A stretch of 64,000 nucleotides of DNA from Bacillaceae bacterium OF18-1A (GCA_027694045.1 JAQEWB010000005.1:1-64000); one strand, 5' to 3'; shown: positions 7,848 through 18,778, counted from the first letter of the stretch. Notes: generated by a model not told the origin, from the letters alone. Numbers and translations: made by a program.

Positions 7848-9917
7848 ATGAAGGAACAAGATAATAATCAAAATACCTTTTTAAGTATGATAGATATGGA
7901 TTTAATAAGACAAGGACTATTACATGCTATTCAAGATTTAGTATTTATTGTGAAAGTTATTGATGGCAAGATTTTTAAATATACTTATGTAAATAAAATA
8001 GGAATGGACTATGCGAAGCTAAGCGAAAAATGTTACGGAAAAACGTTTGCTGAAGTATTGTCAACGGAAAAAGCGAACATATTACAAAGGCAATATACTA
8101 AAGTAATAAGAGAAGCGAGAGCACATACTTTTTGTGATGTGATTAGTTTGCCAACTGGTAATTTGCACTATGAGTCTTCACTTAACCCTGTATACGATGA
8201 AGAAGGCGTATGTCAGTTTATTATTTGTATTACAAGGGATATTACAGCCCAGGTTGAAGAAAAAGCAGAAATAGAGGAAAAACAAATGTTATTTAAGTCA
8301 TTACTAGAATATAATAATGACTCCATTATATCTGTAGATTCTATTGGCAAAATTACATATGCCAATCCAGCAACGTATGAAATATTTGGATATCGATATG
8401 AAGAGTTGAATAATAAGTTGATTTTTAAATTTATTAATAAAGAATATGAAAAAGACTTTCAAATGATATTTAAGGCGACTTTACAGGGAAGAGCGAAACA
8501 AATTGTTTCAAAGAAATATATTCATAAAGAAGGATACGAACTATATGTTTCTTTGAGGACTATACCGATTATTATGAACAGTGAAATCGTTGGGATGTAT
8601 ATTGTTACAAGAGATGTTACAAGGCAAGTATTAAATGAGATGCGAACAGAATATTTAGCATACTATGACCAGTTAACGGGATTAATGAATAGAATTTCAT
8701 GTACTAACAAGTTAAATGTTCTTTTAAATGAAAATATAAATTTTGCGCTTGTATTTATAGATTTAGATGAGTTTCATCTTATTAATGATACATTTGGTCA
8801 TAAAGAAGGAGATAAAGTATTACAAAAAGTTACAGAATGTTTAAGCAATCTGCAAATAGAAGGTATGCACCTATTTAGAGAGCATGATGATCAATTTGTT
8901 ATGTTAATAGAAAATATAACGAAAGAATGTGTAGAGGAAGTTGCAAAAAGCATATTAAAGAGGATTTGTGAGCATTTTGTAATAGAAGAAGAGGACGTGT
9001 ATTTAAGTGCGTCAATTGGAATTGTAATGGCCCCAACAGATGGAGAAGATGAGAAATTGCTTTTTCAAAGGGTTGATGCAGCTTTGGAAAAGGCAAAGGA
9101 AAAAGGGAAAGGGCATTATTATTTTTATTGTCGTGGATTAGATTGTGAGCGTGAAAAAAGGTTTATAATAGAGAATCAGTTACACCGTGCTATAGAGAAG
9201 GAAGAATTTTTCTTATATTATCAGCCGCAAATTAATATTGAAACGAAAAAAATTGCTAGCATGGAAGCTTTAATAAGGTGGGAAAATAAGGATTTAGGAT
9301 TTGTTACACCAAATCAATTTATTCCGCTGGCAGAAAGAACAGGGTTTATTATTAAGCTGGATGAATGGGTCGTAGATCAAGTGTGTCAGCAAATACGCGA
9401 ATGGTTAAATAAAGGATATGAAGTAGTCCCGATTGCAGTTAATATTTCAGCAAGACATTTTCGATCAATTACATTAATAGAGATGATTACAAGAGCTTTA
9501 AATAAGTATAATGTACCAGCTCATTTATTAGCGATAGAGGTTACAGAAGGAGCACTTATCCATAAAGATGTATCGAAAAGAGTGTTGCTACAATTAAAAG
9601 AACAAAATTTAAAAATTCATTTGGATGATTTTGGAACGGGATATTCGTCTTTAAGTTATTTGAAAACATATCCAATTGATACTTTAAAAATTGATCGTTC
9701 TTTTATGGAAGGTATACATGTAGATGAAAGGGATACGAATGTTACGGCTGCAATTATTCATTTAGCTCATACATTAGAATTGAATGTAATTGCAGAAGGC
9801 GTAGAAAAAGCAGAGCAAATACAGTTCTTGAAGGAAAAGAAAGTAAAGTTTGTACAAGGTTATTATTATAGTCGACCTTTATCAAAATATGATGTGGAAA
9901 ACACATATTACAAGTGA
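7848..9917 (+). CDS. PAS-PAS-GGDEF-EAL protein, probable c-di-GMP phosphodiesterase, 689 aa
   Basis: Two PAS sensor domains (about residues 15-140 and 145-265), a GGDEF domain (270-430) and an EAL domain (445-685). No membrane segment. The GGDEF signature is replaced by EHDDQF near residue 345, so cyclase activity is unlikely. The EAL domain keeps its key residues: [39 protein letters not shown] and AEGVE. It should therefore degrade c-di-GMP, with the dead GGDEF as a possible GTP-sensing regulator. The ribosome-binding site is weak (GGGTTGAG). Monocistronic. Confidence 0.92.
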   Translation: MKEQDNNQNTFLSMIDMDLIRQGLLHAIQDLVFIVKVIDGKIFKYTYVNKIGMDYAKLSEKCYGKTFAEVLSTEKANILQRQYTKVIREARAHTFCDVISLPTGNLHYESSLNPVYDEEGVCQFIICITRDITAQVEEKAEIEEKQMLFKSLLEYNNDSIISVDSIGKITYANPATYEIFGYRYEELNNKLIFKFINKEYEKDFQMIFKATLQGRAKQIVSKKYIHKEGYELYVSLRTIPIIMNSEIVGMYIVTRDVTRQVLNEMRTEYLAYYDQLTGLMNRISCTNKLNVLLNENINFALVFIDLDEFHLINDTFGHKEGDKVLQKVTECLSNLQIEGMHLFREHDDQFVMLIENITKECVEEVAKSILKRICEHFVIEEEDVYLSASIGIVMAPTDGEDEKLLFQRVDAALEKAKEKGKGHYYFYCRGLDCEREKRFIIENQLHRAIEKEEFFLYYQPQINIETKKIASMEALIRWENKDLGFVTPNQFIPLAERTGFIIKLDEWVVDQVCQQIREWLNKGYEVVPIAVNISARHFRSITLIEMITRALNKYNVPAHLLAIEVTEGALIHKDVSKRVLLQLKEQNLKIHLDDFGTGYSSLSYLKTYPIDTLKIDRSFMEGIHVDERDTNVTAAIIHLAHTLELNVIAEGVEKAEQIQFLKEKKVKFVQGYYYSRPLSKYDVENTYYK

Positions 9918-9926
9918 TATATATAG

Positions 9927-9960
9927 AAAAAAGTGATGTGCTTTTAGCACATCACTTTTT
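9927..9960. terminator. two-way terminator between the EAL gene and the small gene
   Basis: Stem AAAAAGTGATGTGC/GCACATCACTTTTT with loop TTTTA. Its right arm also contains the stop codon of the minus-strand 31-residue gene. Confidence 0.88.
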
Positions 9961-10047
9961 ATGTGTACCTGGTTTATCATTGTAACCAGATGTGAAAATA
10001 GCTGTAAGAAATGTGAGTGATACACCTAAAATTAATAATAATTTCAT
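9952..10047 (-). CDS. small hydrophobic peptide, 31 aa
   Basis: Reading MKLLLILGVSLTFLTAIFTS and then GYNDKPGTHKK. An AAGGAGG ribosome-binding site lies eight bases before the ATG, and the gene ends in a good terminator, so it is very likely real. The first 20 residues are a membrane segment or uncleaved signal; the tail is polar and could face outside. Family unknown. The layout (hydrophobic leader plus short polar tail with D-K-P) resembles secreted pheromone precursors, but no receptor gene lies next to it. Confidence 0.7.
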   Translation of the reverse strand: MKLLLILGVSLTFLTAIFTSGYNDKPGTHKK

Positions 10048-10312
10048 AATAATTTCCTCCTTACTTTTTCGCTTTACGAATTCTATCTATGAATCGAAAT
10101 GTATGTAAGGCTCTTAGAAGAAAAGAATTTATTTACAATGAATAGCGGTGTAAAAACTTTAATACCTTTATTATACAGAATTTTCTTTGAATTTTGGAGA
10201 GAATTTTATAGCACGATTATATATTTCGTTTTGATTTAAAGAATGTTTAAGGACATCCTAGCATACCTTTTATAATAATCCGATTGAACAAGGAGATGGG
10301 GGAGGAGCTATA

Positions 10313-12208
10313 ATGGATATTCTAAAGAAGATTGAACAACATCGGGAAGCAGAAGAACGTTTACAGTGGGAAGGTACGTTTGCGGAGTATTTGGAGCTTG
10401 TGAAAGAAAGACCATGGGTGGCTCAAACAGCACACTCTCGCATTTACAATATGATAAAAGACGCTGGAATTGAAGAAGTTGATGGTAGAAGAAAGTATAA
10501 CTTCTTTAGTAATCAGCTATTTGGGTTAGAGGATGCTCTAGAACGCCTTGTAGAAGAATATTTTCATCCATCTGCAAAACGGTTAGATGTTCGAAAACGA
10601 ATTCTATTATTAATGGGTCCTGTTAGTGGTGGTAAATCAACTTTAGTTACGATGTTGAAACGTGGATTAGAAACATATTCACGTACAGATCGCGGAGCTA
10701 TTTTTGCGATTAAGGGATGCCCAATGCATGAAGATCCGTTGCATTTAATCCCTCATCATTTACGAGATGATTTCTTCGATGAGTATGGGGTTAGAATTGA
10801 AGGGAATTTATCACCGTTAAATGTTATGCGTCTAGAACAAGAATATGGTGGAAGAATTGAAGATGTGGTTGTAGAGCGCATTTTCTTCTCTGAAGATCGC
10901 CGTACTGGTATTGGTACATTTAGTCCTTCTGATCCAAAATCACAAGATATTGCCGATTTAACAGGAAGTTTGGACTTTTCTACTATTGCAGAATATGGTT
11001 CAGAGTCAGATCCTCGTGCATATCGATTTGATGGAGAATTAAATAAGGCAAATCGAGGGATGATGGAATTCCAAGAGATGTTAAAATGTGATGAGAAGTT
11101 TTTATGGCATCTACTATCGCTTACACAAGAAGGAAACTTCAAAGCGGGAAGATTTGCGCTTATTTCAGCAGATGAATTAATTGTGGCGCATACGAATGAA
11201 ACAGAGTATCGCTCATTTATAGCAAATAAGAAAAATGAAGCATTACACTCACGGATTATTGTAATGCCAGTTCCATATAATTTACGAGTGAGTGAAGAAG
11301 AGCATATTTACGAAAAAATGATTCGTGAAAGTGATGTGTCTAACGTTCACATTGCGCCGCACACACTTCGCGTCGCAGCAATGTTTACGATTTTAACTCG
11401 CTTAAAAGATCCGAAACGTCCAGATATTGATTTAATTAAAAAGATGCGTTTGTATGATGGAGAAATGGTAGAGGGATACAACGCAATTGATGTAGAAGAA
11501 TTACAACGTGAATATCAAGACGAAGGTATGAGTGGTATTGATCCGCGTTATGTGATAAACCGTATTTCTTCTACAATTATTAGAAAAGAAGTGCCATCTA
11601 TTAACGCACTTGATGTACTTCGCTCTTTAAAAGATGGATTAGATCAGCATCCATCCATTAGTAGTGAAGATCGTGAGCGCTACATGAATTTCATTTCATT
11701 AGCGAGAAAAGAATATGATGAAATTGCTAAGAAAGAAGTACAAAAAGCCTTCGTTTATTCATACGAAGAATCAGCTAAGACACTTATGGATAACTACTTA
11801 GATAATGTTGAGGCGTACTGCAATAAGTCAAAATTACGTGATCCATTAACAGGTGAAGAGATGAGCCCGGATGAAAAACTAATGCGCTCAATTGAGGAGC
11901 AAATTGGAATTTCAGAAAATGCTAAGAAAGCATTCCGTGAAGAAATATTAATTCGTATTTCTGCTTATGCGCGTAAAGGAAAACGCTTCGATTATAATTC
12001 GCATGAACGTCTACGTGAAGCGATCCAGAAAAAGCTATTTGCAGATTTAAAAGACGTAGTGAAAATTACAACATCAACGAAAACACCAGATGAAAATCAG
12101 CTTAAGAAAATTAATGATGTTGTTGCCCGCTTAATCGATGAGCATGGCTATAATTCTTCATCTGCGAATGAATTGTTACGCTATGTAGGTAGTTTGTTAA
12201 ATCGATAG
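10313..12208 (+). CDS. prkA: PrkA, AAA+ serine protein kinase family, 631 aa
   Basis: Full-length PrkA: N-terminal AAA+ module with Walker A GPVSGGKS (about residue 102) and a C-terminal domain related to protein kinases. In B. subtilis PrkA is made in the sporulating mother cell and helps sporulation; a protease activity has also been reported. GGGGGAGGAG precedes the ATG at 10313. A CATACCTT about 45 bases upstream loosely resembles a SigE -10, without a clear -35. yhbH follows, as in B. subtilis, but with its own terminator between. Confidence 0.95.
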   Translation: MDILKKIEQHREAEERLQWEGTFAEYLELVKERPWVAQTAHSRIYNMIKDAGIEEVDGRRKYNFFSNQLFGLEDALERLVEEYFHPSAKRLDVRKRILLLMGPVSGGKSTLVTMLKRGLETYSRTDRGAIFAIKGCPMHEDPLHLIPHHLRDDFFDEYGVRIEGNLSPLNVMRLEQEYGGRIEDVVVERIFFSEDRRTGIGTFSPSDPKSQDIADLTGSLDFSTIAEYGSESDPRAYRFDGELNKANRGMMEFQEMLKCDEKFLWHLLSLTQEGNFKAGRFALISADELIVAHTNETEYRSFIANKKNEALHSRIIVMPVPYNLRVSEEEHIYEKMIRESDVSNVHIAPHTLRVAAMFTILTRLKDPKRPDIDLIKKMRLYDGEMVEGYNAIDVEELQREYQDEGMSGIDPRYVINRISSTIIRKEVPSINALDVLRSLKDGLDQHPSISSEDRERYMNFISLARKEYDEIAKKEVQKAFVYSYEESAKTLMDNYLDNVEAYCNKSKLRDPLTGEEMSPDEKLMRSIEEQIGISENAKKAFREEILIRISAYARKGKRFDYNSHERLREAIQKKLFADLKDVVKITTSTKTPDENQLKKINDVVARLIDEHGYNSSSANELLRYVGSLLNR

Positions 12209-12217
12209 TTTGATAAC

Positions 12218-12256
12218 AAAACGCTGTCTCTTGTTTTTGCGGGACAGCGTTTTATT
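12218..12256 (+). terminator. terminator after prkA
   Basis: Stem AAAACGCTGTC/GACAGCGTTTT around a T-rich loop, followed by a short T-run. Confidence 0.8.
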
Positions 12257-12387
12257 ATCTGTTCATATACACGTGTCATAACTTGTCCAAATATAATAAA
12301 TTAAGATGCAATTTTATGAATTTATTGTCAATTATTTTTACAATATGCATATGATAGAGTAACCAACCATTCATACGAAAAAAGCCA

Positions 12388-12438
12388 ACACAATACAATA
12401 TGTTGCAAAGTGAAAATATGTGCAACAATGCATTGTGT
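12388..12438. other. hairpin in the prkA-yhbH gap
   Basis: ACACAAT...TGTTGCA pairs with TGCAACA...ATTGTGT, an outer 7-bp and inner 7-bp helix with an internal loop. T-rich tails lie on both sides (TTTCTTTCTT on +, CTTTTTTCG on -), so it may end transcripts either way. The rest of 12257-12655 is AT-rich and holds no supported gene. Confidence 0.4.
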
Positions 12439-12655
12439 TTCTTTCTTATCAGCGGCTGAATGTTTCTTTCTATTATGTGAGTGGCAAAATTTTGTTGAGT
12501 ATGCTCGGAGTGTTGTATAAAGAACGCTATATATGTTTATGGGATGATTTTCGATGGACAGTTATCTTTCAAATATTTTAACCTGGCACACTACAAAACA
12601 AAATGTATAGATTGCTGTTCATAGAGAAAGACAATTACAGTAAGGAGGGAAAGGC

Positions 12656-13831
12656 ATGGGCGAAGAAAATCAACCAAATTATACGATTTCACAGGAAAAC
12701 TGGTCCCTCCATCGCAAAGGATACGACGACCAGCAACGCCATCAAGAAAAGGTGCAAGAGGCAATTAAGAATAACTTACCAGACCTTGTAACAGAAGAAA
12801 GTATCGTTATGTCTAATGGCAAGGATGTTGTGAAAATACCAATTCGCTCTTTAGACGAATATAAGATTAGATACAATTATGATAAAAACAAACATGTTGG
12901 GCAAGGGAATGGTGATAGCAAGGTTGGTGATGTCGTTGCGAGAGATGGATCAGGTGGTCAAAAGCAAAAAGGACCAGGAAAAGGGCAAGGTGCAGGAGAT
13001 GCAGCTGGAGAAGATTATTATGAAGCTGAAGTCTCAATTTTAGAATTAGAGCAAGCATTTTTCAAAGAATTAGAATTACCTAATTTGAAGAGAAAAGAAA
13101 TGGATGAAAACCGGATCGAGCACGTGGAATTTAATGATATTAGAAAAACAGGATTATGGGGTAATATTGATAAAAAGAGAACGATGATATCCGCATATAA
13201 ACGAAATGCAATGCGCGGTAAAGCATCTTTCCACCCAATCCACCAAGAAGATTTAAAGTTCCGCACTTGGAATGAAGTATTGAAACCAGATTCAAAAGCT
13301 GTTGTATTGGCGATGATGGATACGAGTGGATCGATGGGAATATGGGAGAAGTATATGGCACGTAGCTTCTTTTTCTGGATGACAAGATTTTTACGCACAA
13401 AGTATGAAACAGTTGAAATTGAATTTATTGCCCATCATACGGAAGCGAAAGTTGTTACGGAAGAAGAATTTTTCTCAAAAGGCGAAAGTGGCGGAACAAT
13501 CTGTTCGTCCGTATACAAAAAAGCACTCGAGCTAATCGATAATAAATACTCACCAGATCGCTATAATATTTATCCTTTCCATTTTTCAGATGGTGATAAT
13601 TTAACATCAGATAATGCGAGATGTGTAAAGCTTGTTGAAGAGCTGATGAAGAAATGTAATATGTTTGGGTATGGGGAAGTAAATCAGTATAATCGCCACA
13701 GTACGCTCATGTCAGCTTATAAAAATATTAAAGATGAGCATTTTAAATATTATATTCTCAAGCAAAAAGCAGATGTATTCCATGCGATGAAAAGCTTTTT
13801 TAAAAATGAATCGGGGGCGGGAGTAAAATAA
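12656..13831 (+). CDS. yhbH: sporulation protein YhbH (UPF0229), 391 aa
   Basis: A von Willebrand A-type fold in the C-terminal half with the metal site D-T-S-G-S-M-G (about residue 222) and a later GGT. A charged, glycine-rich linker ([13 protein letters not shown]) joins it to the N-terminal part. In B. subtilis yhbH belongs to the SigE regulon and works with PrkA and SpoVR-type proteins; the same trio occurs in E. coli as yeaG-yeaH-ycgB. AAGGAGGG lies before the ATG at 12656. Confidence 0.93.
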   Translation: MGEENQPNYTISQENWSLHRKGYDDQQRHQEKVQEAIKNNLPDLVTEESIVMSNGKDVVKIPIRSLDEYKIRYNYDKNKHVGQGNGDSKVGDVVARDGSGGQKQKGPGKGQGAGDAAGEDYYEAEVSILELEQAFFKELELPNLKRKEMDENRIEHVEFNDIRKTGLWGNIDKKRTMISAYKRNAMRGKASFHPIHQEDLKFRTWNEVLKPDSKAVVLAMMDTSGSMGIWEKYMARSFFFWMTRFLRTKYETVEIEFIAHHTEAKVVTEEEFFSKGESGGTICSSVYKKALELIDNKYSPDRYNIYPFHFSDGDNLTSDNARCVKLVEELMKKCNMFGYGEVNQYNRHSTLMSAYKNIKDEHFKYYILKQKADVFHAMKSFFKNESGAGVK

Positions 13832-13858
13832 CCTCTTTTAAAGGGGTTATTTTTTTTA
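13828..13858 (+). terminator. terminator after yhbH
   Basis: Stem AATAACCTCTTT/AAGGGGTTATT followed by T8; it overlaps the stop codon. Confidence 0.88.
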
Positions 13859-14037
13859 GCTGATATTATCATCTTGGTTCAATTTTTATTTCTATTTCAG
13901 ACAATATAGATAACCAAGGTTGAAATGGAATAGTGATGAGAAAATGCTAAAATAAGTGTTCTTCCAATATATATTCAACTTTACTTTTTGTGGAAAATAG
14001 TATATTATATAGATATACAATATATCGGTTATTTTCT

Positions 14038-14077
14038 AGGAGGAGCCTGTCACAATAGGTTCCTCCTGTTCTTTTTT
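14038..14077 (+). terminator. first leader terminator upstream of the flotillin operon
   Basis: An 11-bp stem AGGAGGAGCCT/AGGTTCCTCCT (one G-T pair), loop GTCACAAT, then GTTCTTTTTT. No gene lies between the yhbH terminator and this hairpin. It may be an attenuator in the leader of the NfeD-flotillin transcript. Confidence 0.7.
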
Positions 14078-14081
14078 AGAG

Positions 14082-14101
14082 GCCTGTTTTACAGGCTTTT
14101 C
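14082..14101 (+). terminator. second leader terminator
   Basis: GCCTGT-TTT-ACAGGC followed by TTTTCTTT, four bases after the first hairpin's T-run. The stretch 13859-14037 before both holds a weak inverted repeat (CTTGGTT/AACCAAG) and a TATATT-rich region that could be the promoter, but no gene. Confidence 0.65.
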
Positions 14102-14199
14102 TTTAAAGGGTAAATAACTGAAAATTAAGAACAATAATGTTTGAAAGAGGTGGGGCATACACATAACAAAAGGGATTGTTTAAGAGAGGAGGATAAGAA

Positions 14200-14748
14200 A
14201 TGGCTCTGTTTGGTTATCCACTTGAGACAATTTATTTATATGGATTTATTATTGCTACTATACTTACTGTTATTTATATCTTTTTTGGAGATATATTTGA
14301 ATCCATATTTAGTTTTGGAGGCGGATCTGTATCTGTCGTAACTTTATTACTTAGTTTTTTCGCCATGTTATGTGGATTAAGTTATATAGGAGAATATTTA
14401 TTTTCCTTTAATAGCATTATTATTTTTGGTGCTGCATTTGCAATATCCTTTATTGGTGTATTCATTATGAAAATATTAATTTTAAAGCCGATTGCAGAAG
14501 CAGAGCAAAATACGGTGCAACGCATGGATGAATTTATTGGTTGCAAGGGAGAAGTTATTACAACAATTCCTACAGAAGGATTTGGAGAAGTATTAATCTC
14601 CTCTCAATTTGGAAGTAATGCAATCCTAGCTAAAACAATTGGAAAAAAAGATATTTCACAAGGAACAGAGGTTATTATCGAGGGAGTCCAAGATGGTGTT
14701 TTACTTGTACAAAACATCGCTTATTCTTTAAAAAAGCCAAAATTATAA
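14200..14748 (+). CDS. NfeD-like membrane protein (YuaF-like), 182 aa
   Basis: Partner of the flotillin encoded next to it. Three to four membrane segments fill the first 100 residues; the C-terminal 80 form an NfeD OB-fold domain (CKGEVITTIPTEGFGEVLIS). B. subtilis YuaF has the same build and lies before floT. The start ATG follows AGAGGAGGA. The stop is 12 bases before floT, so they form an operon. Confidence 0.88.
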   Translation: MALFGYPLETIYLYGFIIATILTVIYIFFGDIFESIFSFGGGSVSVVTLLLSFFAMLCGLSYIGEYLFSFNSIIIFGAAFAISFIGVFIMKILILKPIAEAEQNTVQRMDEFIGCKGEVITTIPTEGFGEVLISSQFGSNAILAKTIGKKDISQGTEVIIEGVQDGVLLVQNIAYSLKKPKL

Positions 14749-14760
14749 GGGGGAATTTAT

Positions 14761-16335
14761 ATGACGATTCCATTAATTATCGGTGGAGTTTTACTCGCAA
14801 TTTTAATTCTACTCATTTTAGTATTCATTACGAAGTATCGAACAGTTGGACCCGATGAAGCGTTAATTGTTACAGGGAACTGGCTTGGTGGTGGAAAGAA
14901 CGTTGTTACGACTGATGATGGAAAGAAGATTAAAATTATTCGCGGTGGCGGTACATTCGTAGTTCCAATTATGCAAAGAGCAGAGCCTTTAAGCTTATTA
15001 AACTATAAATTAGAAGTTGGTACACGTGATACGTATACGAAGCAAGGTGTTCCAGTTACAGTAAATGGTGTTTCTATTATTAAAGTAGGTTCTACAATTG
15101 AAGAAGTATCAACAGCAGCAGAGCAATATTTAGGAAAAGAAACAGAAGAGTTAAAAGTAGAAGCAAAAGAAGTTTTAGAAGGGCATTTACGTGCGATTTT
15201 ATCTTCTATGACAGTAGAAGATGCGTATAGTAATAGAGAGCAATTTGCTCAAAAGGTGCATGAAGTAGCTTCTACAGATTTAAAGAAAATGGGGCTTCGC
15301 ATCGTTTCCTTTACAATTAAAGAAATAATGGATAAAAACGGTTATTTAGATGCGCTTGGTCAGCCGCAAATTGCGACAGTTAAGCGTGATGCAACAATTG
15401 CGAACGCAGAGCGTGAAAAGGAAGCACGTATTGAAAAAGCACGTGCAGAGAAAGAAGCGAAAGAAGCCGAATATCAACGTGATGCACAGATTGCTGAAGC
15501 TGAAAAACATAAAGAATTAAAAGTACAGTCTTATAAGCGAGAGCAAGAACAAGCTCGTGCAGATGCGGATCTTTCTTACGAATTACAACAAGCGAAAGCA
15601 CAACAAGGTGTTACAGAAGAGCAAATGCGCGTTAAAATCATTGAGCGTGAAAAGCAAATCGAGTTAGAAGAAAAAGAGATTGCGCGTCGTGAAAAGCAAT
15701 ACGATGCAGAAGTTAAGAAGAAAGCAGATGCAGATCGCTATGCTGTTGAGCAATCAGCTGAAGCCGAAAAAGTAAAACAAATTAAAAAGGCAGACGCGGA
15801 TCAATATAAGATTGAAGCTGAAGCAAGAGCACGTGCAGAAGAAGTACGTGTAGAAGGTTTAGCGAAAGCGGAAATTGAAAAAGCACAAGGTCAAGCGAAA
15901 GCAGAAGTACAAAAAGCGCAAGGTACAGCAGAAGCAGATGTTATTAGATTAAAAGGTTTAGCAGAAGCGGAAGCGAAACAAAAAATTGCAGAGGCATTTG
16001 AATTATATGGTCAAGCGGCAATTATGGATATGGTTTTAAAAATGCTTCCAAGTTATGCGAAAGAGCTTGCAAGCCCGCTTAGCAACATTGATAAGATTAC
16101 AGTTGTCGACACAGGCGGCGGTGGTAAAAATAGCGGCGCTGGAAAAGTGGCAGGATATGCGACTGATTTAATGGCAACGATGCAAGAAACGTTAAAAGCT
16201 TCTTCTGGTATTGACTTAAAAGAGTTATTAGAAGGATTTGCAGGAAAAGGAGCGGTACAACAATTATCAAGCGATAAACCTGTTGTATCTGTAGTAGAAG
16301 ATAAGAAAAAAGAAGTAGAACAAGATAAAGAATAG
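14761..16335 (+). CDS. floT: flotillin FloT, 524 aa
   Basis: Scaffold protein of functional membrane microdomains. An N-terminal hydrophobic segment (residues 3-22) inserts into the membrane. An SPFH/PHB domain follows (about 25-200), then a long Ala-Glu-Lys coiled coil (about 205-420) with repeated E-A and K-A pairs, and a C-terminal oligomerisation region with a GGGGK stretch. AAGGGGG lies before the ATG. B. subtilis controls this operon through SigW; I found no clear SigW promoter here. Confidence 0.95.
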   Translation: MTIPLIIGGVLLAILILLILVFITKYRTVGPDEALIVTGNWLGGGKNVVTTDDGKKIKIIRGGGTFVVPIMQRAEPLSLLNYKLEVGTRDTYTKQGVPVTVNGVSIIKVGSTIEEVSTAAEQYLGKETEELKVEAKEVLEGHLRAILSSMTVEDAYSNREQFAQKVHEVASTDLKKMGLRIVSFTIKEIMDKNGYLDALGQPQIATVKRDATIANAEREKEARIEKARAEKEAKEAEYQRDAQIAEAEKHKELKVQSYKREQEQARADADLSYELQQAKAQQGVTEEQMRVKIIEREKQIELEEKEIARREKQYDAEVKKKADADRYAVEQSAEAEKVKQIKKADADQYKIEAEARARAEEVRVEGLAKAEIEKAQGQAKAEVQKAQGTAEADVIRLKGLAEAEAKQKIAEAFELYGQAAIMDMVLKMLPSYAKELASPLSNIDKITVVDTGGGGKNSGAGKVAGYATDLMATMQETLKASSGIDLKELLEGFAGKGAVQQLSSDKPVVSVVEDKKKEVEQDKE

Positions 16336-16344
16336 CAAAATAGG

Positions 16345-16378
16345 AAAAACCTCTAGTCATTTACTAGAGGTTTTTCTG
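16345..16378 (+). terminator. terminator after floT
   Basis: Stem AAAAACCTCTAGT/ACTAGAGGTTTTT, loop CATTT. Confidence 0.92.
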
Positions 16379-16537
16379 TGCACTATGATATTTCGAATAA
16401 TATACATTTTTATATATTGTTTTAACTATTTAATTTCTATAGAATAAAAAAGGTGAAGAGTCTCATCGATGTATTTAAATTGTATTATTTTTATAAAGAG
16501 ATTAAATGTATTTAAAACGGTATGGAGGGGTAGAAGT

Positions 16538-18514
16538 ATGTTTCAAGGAAAGTTAAAAAGTAGTAGTTTAAAAACAAAGTTACTTGTATCATTTATTATT
16601 ATTTTAATTCTTCCAAGTATCATCATTGGTTGGACGTCTTATCAACAGGCGAAAACAAACTTTAATGAAACAATTTTACAAACAGCAAAAGATAACGTGA
16701 AGGTTGTAAATAATGTAATTAATAAAGAAATAGATAGTAAGAAAGTGGATGTAGTGCATTTTACAAAGCTATTCAATGTAATGAGTTATGAAGCTGATCA
16801 ACTTCAAGATGTGCAAAGTAAATTAGAACAATACAATAAATTACATCCAGAAATGGAAGCAATCTATACTGGTTCGAACAAGGGACAATTTATCCAGTCA
16901 CCAGTTATTCAAATGCCAGAAGGATATAATCCTGTAGAAAGGGATTGGTATAAAGAAGCAGTGGAAAAAAGTGGAGAAGTGATTATTACAGCTCCATATA
17001 AATCAAAAACGACAGGAAATATTGTTATTACAATAGCGAAGCAAAATGAAGATAAAAGTGGTGTCCTTGGTATTGATTTAATTATTAATGATTTTGTGGC
17101 TACTTCCAAAATGGTTAATATCGGTAAAGAAGGTTATGTTGCAATTTTTGATCAAGATAAAAATGTGGTAGCACATCCAACTCTGAAGCCGGGTAGTAAA
17201 ATAGAAGGGGATTTGGAAAAGGAACTGTATAAGCAAGAAATAGGAGATTTTAAATTCAAATTAGATGGTGAGGACCGTAACATTACCTTTAAAACAAATA
17301 AGCAGACCGGATGGAAAATAGCAGGAGTTATGCCTTCAAAAGAGATTATTCAAGCGGCTTCACCTATTTTCTATAAAACGATAACCGTTATTGGTATTTC
17401 GTTAATTATCGGTGGAATTTTAATTTACTTCATAATTGCTTCGATTATCAAACCGTTAAAGCAACTTGTTATATCATCGAAGAAAATTAGTGAAGGCGAT
17501 TTAACAGAATCTATTACAGTTCATTCGAAAGATGAAATTGGACAGCTAGGGGAAAGTTTTAATGAGATGGCGGCATCATTACATAATGTCATTTCGAATA
17601 TTAATATTTCAGCTAGTCACGTAGCGGCATCTTCAGAAGAATTAACAGCTAGCATGAAGCAGACAAGTGAGGCGACGGAACAAATTACACAAGCGATAGA
17701 ACAAGTGTCGAGTGGAGCGGAAATACAAACAAAAGAAGTTGAAGAAGGCGCAGCACTATTAGAAGAAGTTACAGAAGGAATTCAGCGTGTTGCGGATAGT
17801 TCTTCGTTAGTGTCTAAAGCTTCTATGTATACGAAGAAAAAAGCTGAAGATGGTGGGAAGTTAGTTGCGCAAACTGTGAATCAAATGCAATTAATTCATA
17901 CGTCTGTTTCACAGTCAGATAAAGTTATTGCTTTGTTAGATAATAAGTCAAAACAAATTGGAGATATTCTTGAAGTAATTCAACATATTGCAGAACAGAC
18001 AAATTTATTAGCATTAAATGCTGCAATTGAGGCTGCAAGAGCTGGAGAACAAGGAAGAGGATTTGCAATTGTAGCAGATGAAGTAAGAAAATTAGCGGAA
18101 CAATCGGGACAGTCTTCTACGGAAATCGGTAATCTTGTGAAAGAGATACAATTTGATATTAAAGAAACGGTAAGTTCTATGAATCAAGTGGGAACAGAAG
18201 TACAATCAGGGCTTGCAGTTGCGCACGAAACGAAGCAAAGCTTTGATGAAATTTTGAAATCTACAAATGATACAGTGGTGCAAATTGATAGTATGGTAGA
18301 AGTAGCGAAACGAATGACGATAGATGCAAAACAAGTAAGTGCATCTATTAATGAAATTGCAGCTACGATTGAAGAAAACGCAGCAAGTGTTCAAAATATC
18401 GCCGGTTCTTCTGAAGAACAAGTAGCTTCGGTAGATGAGATAAATGCAGCAGCAGTTCATTTATCCCAGATGGCAGAAGAATTACAAGAGATGATTGGGA
18501 AATTTAAAGTGTAA
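16538..18514 (+). CDS. methyl-accepting chemotaxis protein, 658 aa
   Basis: Chemoreceptor. Membrane segment 1 near residues 15-37, a dCache ligand-binding domain outside (about 40-280; motifs RDWYKEA and GNIVITIAK), membrane segment 2 (about 285-310), HAMP, and the cytoplasmic signalling hairpin with the conserved tip [19 protein letters not shown]. Ligand unknown. I chose the ATG at 16538 after GGAGGGG; the open frame reaches 23 codons further but has no ribosome-binding site there. Confidence 0.92.
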   Translation: MFQGKLKSSSLKTKLLVSFIIILILPSIIIGWTSYQQAKTNFNETILQTAKDNVKVVNNVINKEIDSKKVDVVHFTKLFNVMSYEADQLQDVQSKLEQYNKLHPEMEAIYTGSNKGQFIQSPVIQMPEGYNPVERDWYKEAVEKSGEVIITAPYKSKTTGNIVITIAKQNEDKSGVLGIDLIINDFVATSKMVNIGKEGYVAIFDQDKNVVAHPTLKPGSKIEGDLEKELYKQEIGDFKFKLDGEDRNITFKTNKQTGWKIAGVMPSKEIIQAASPIFYKTITVIGISLIIGGILIYFIIASIIKPLKQLVISSKKISEGDLTESITVHSKDEIGQLGESFNEMAASLHNVISNINISASHVAASSEELTASMKQTSEATEQITQAIEQVSSGAEIQTKEVEEGAALLEEVTEGIQRVADSSSLVSKASMYTKKKAEDGGKLVAQTVNQMQLIHTSVSQSDKVIALLDNKSKQIGDILEVIQHIAEQTNLLALNAAIEAARAGEQGRGFAIVADEVRKLAEQSGQSSTEIGNLVKEIQFDIKETVSSMNQVGTEVQSGLAVAHETKQSFDEILKSTNDTVVQIDSMVEVAKRMTIDAKQVSASINEIAATIEENAASVQNIAGSSEEQVASVDEINAAAVHLSQMAEELQEMIGKFKV

Positions 18515-18526
18515 TAACAAGATGAT

Positions 18527-18563
18527 AAGAAACGAGGTAGCGATTTTACCTCGTTTCTTTTTA
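18527..18563 (+). terminator. terminator after the chemoreceptor gene
   Basis: Stem AGAAACGAGGTA/TACCTCGTTTCT, then T-rich. The bcr1 element that follows starts in this T-run. Confidence 0.88.
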
Positions 18564-18682
18564 TCCGCTTTAACGGGCAGTAAGACCCCATCTCAAAATT
18601 CAGCGGAAGCAAAGAAGTTAGGTGGGGGCTAATAATCAGTGGGGGATGAACAAAACCCCCACTGATTAAAGTTTCACTTTAT
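18560..18682 (+). repeat. bcr1-type repeat, copy 1
   Basis: Starts TTTATCCGC and ends AGTTTCACTTTAT, so TTTAT stands at both ends like a target duplication. The inner AATCAGTGGGGG pairs with CCCCCACTGATT. At 123 bases it is shorter than the roughly 155-base bcr1 described for the B. cereus group. Confidence 0.85.
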
Positions 18683-18778
18683 TATCAAGATAAAAATTAT
18701 AGTAACCATGTTATGATTAAGTATAATAATAAAAAACTGTATTTTCTTTAAATTCTATCTTTTGTTTGTGTTAGGGGA

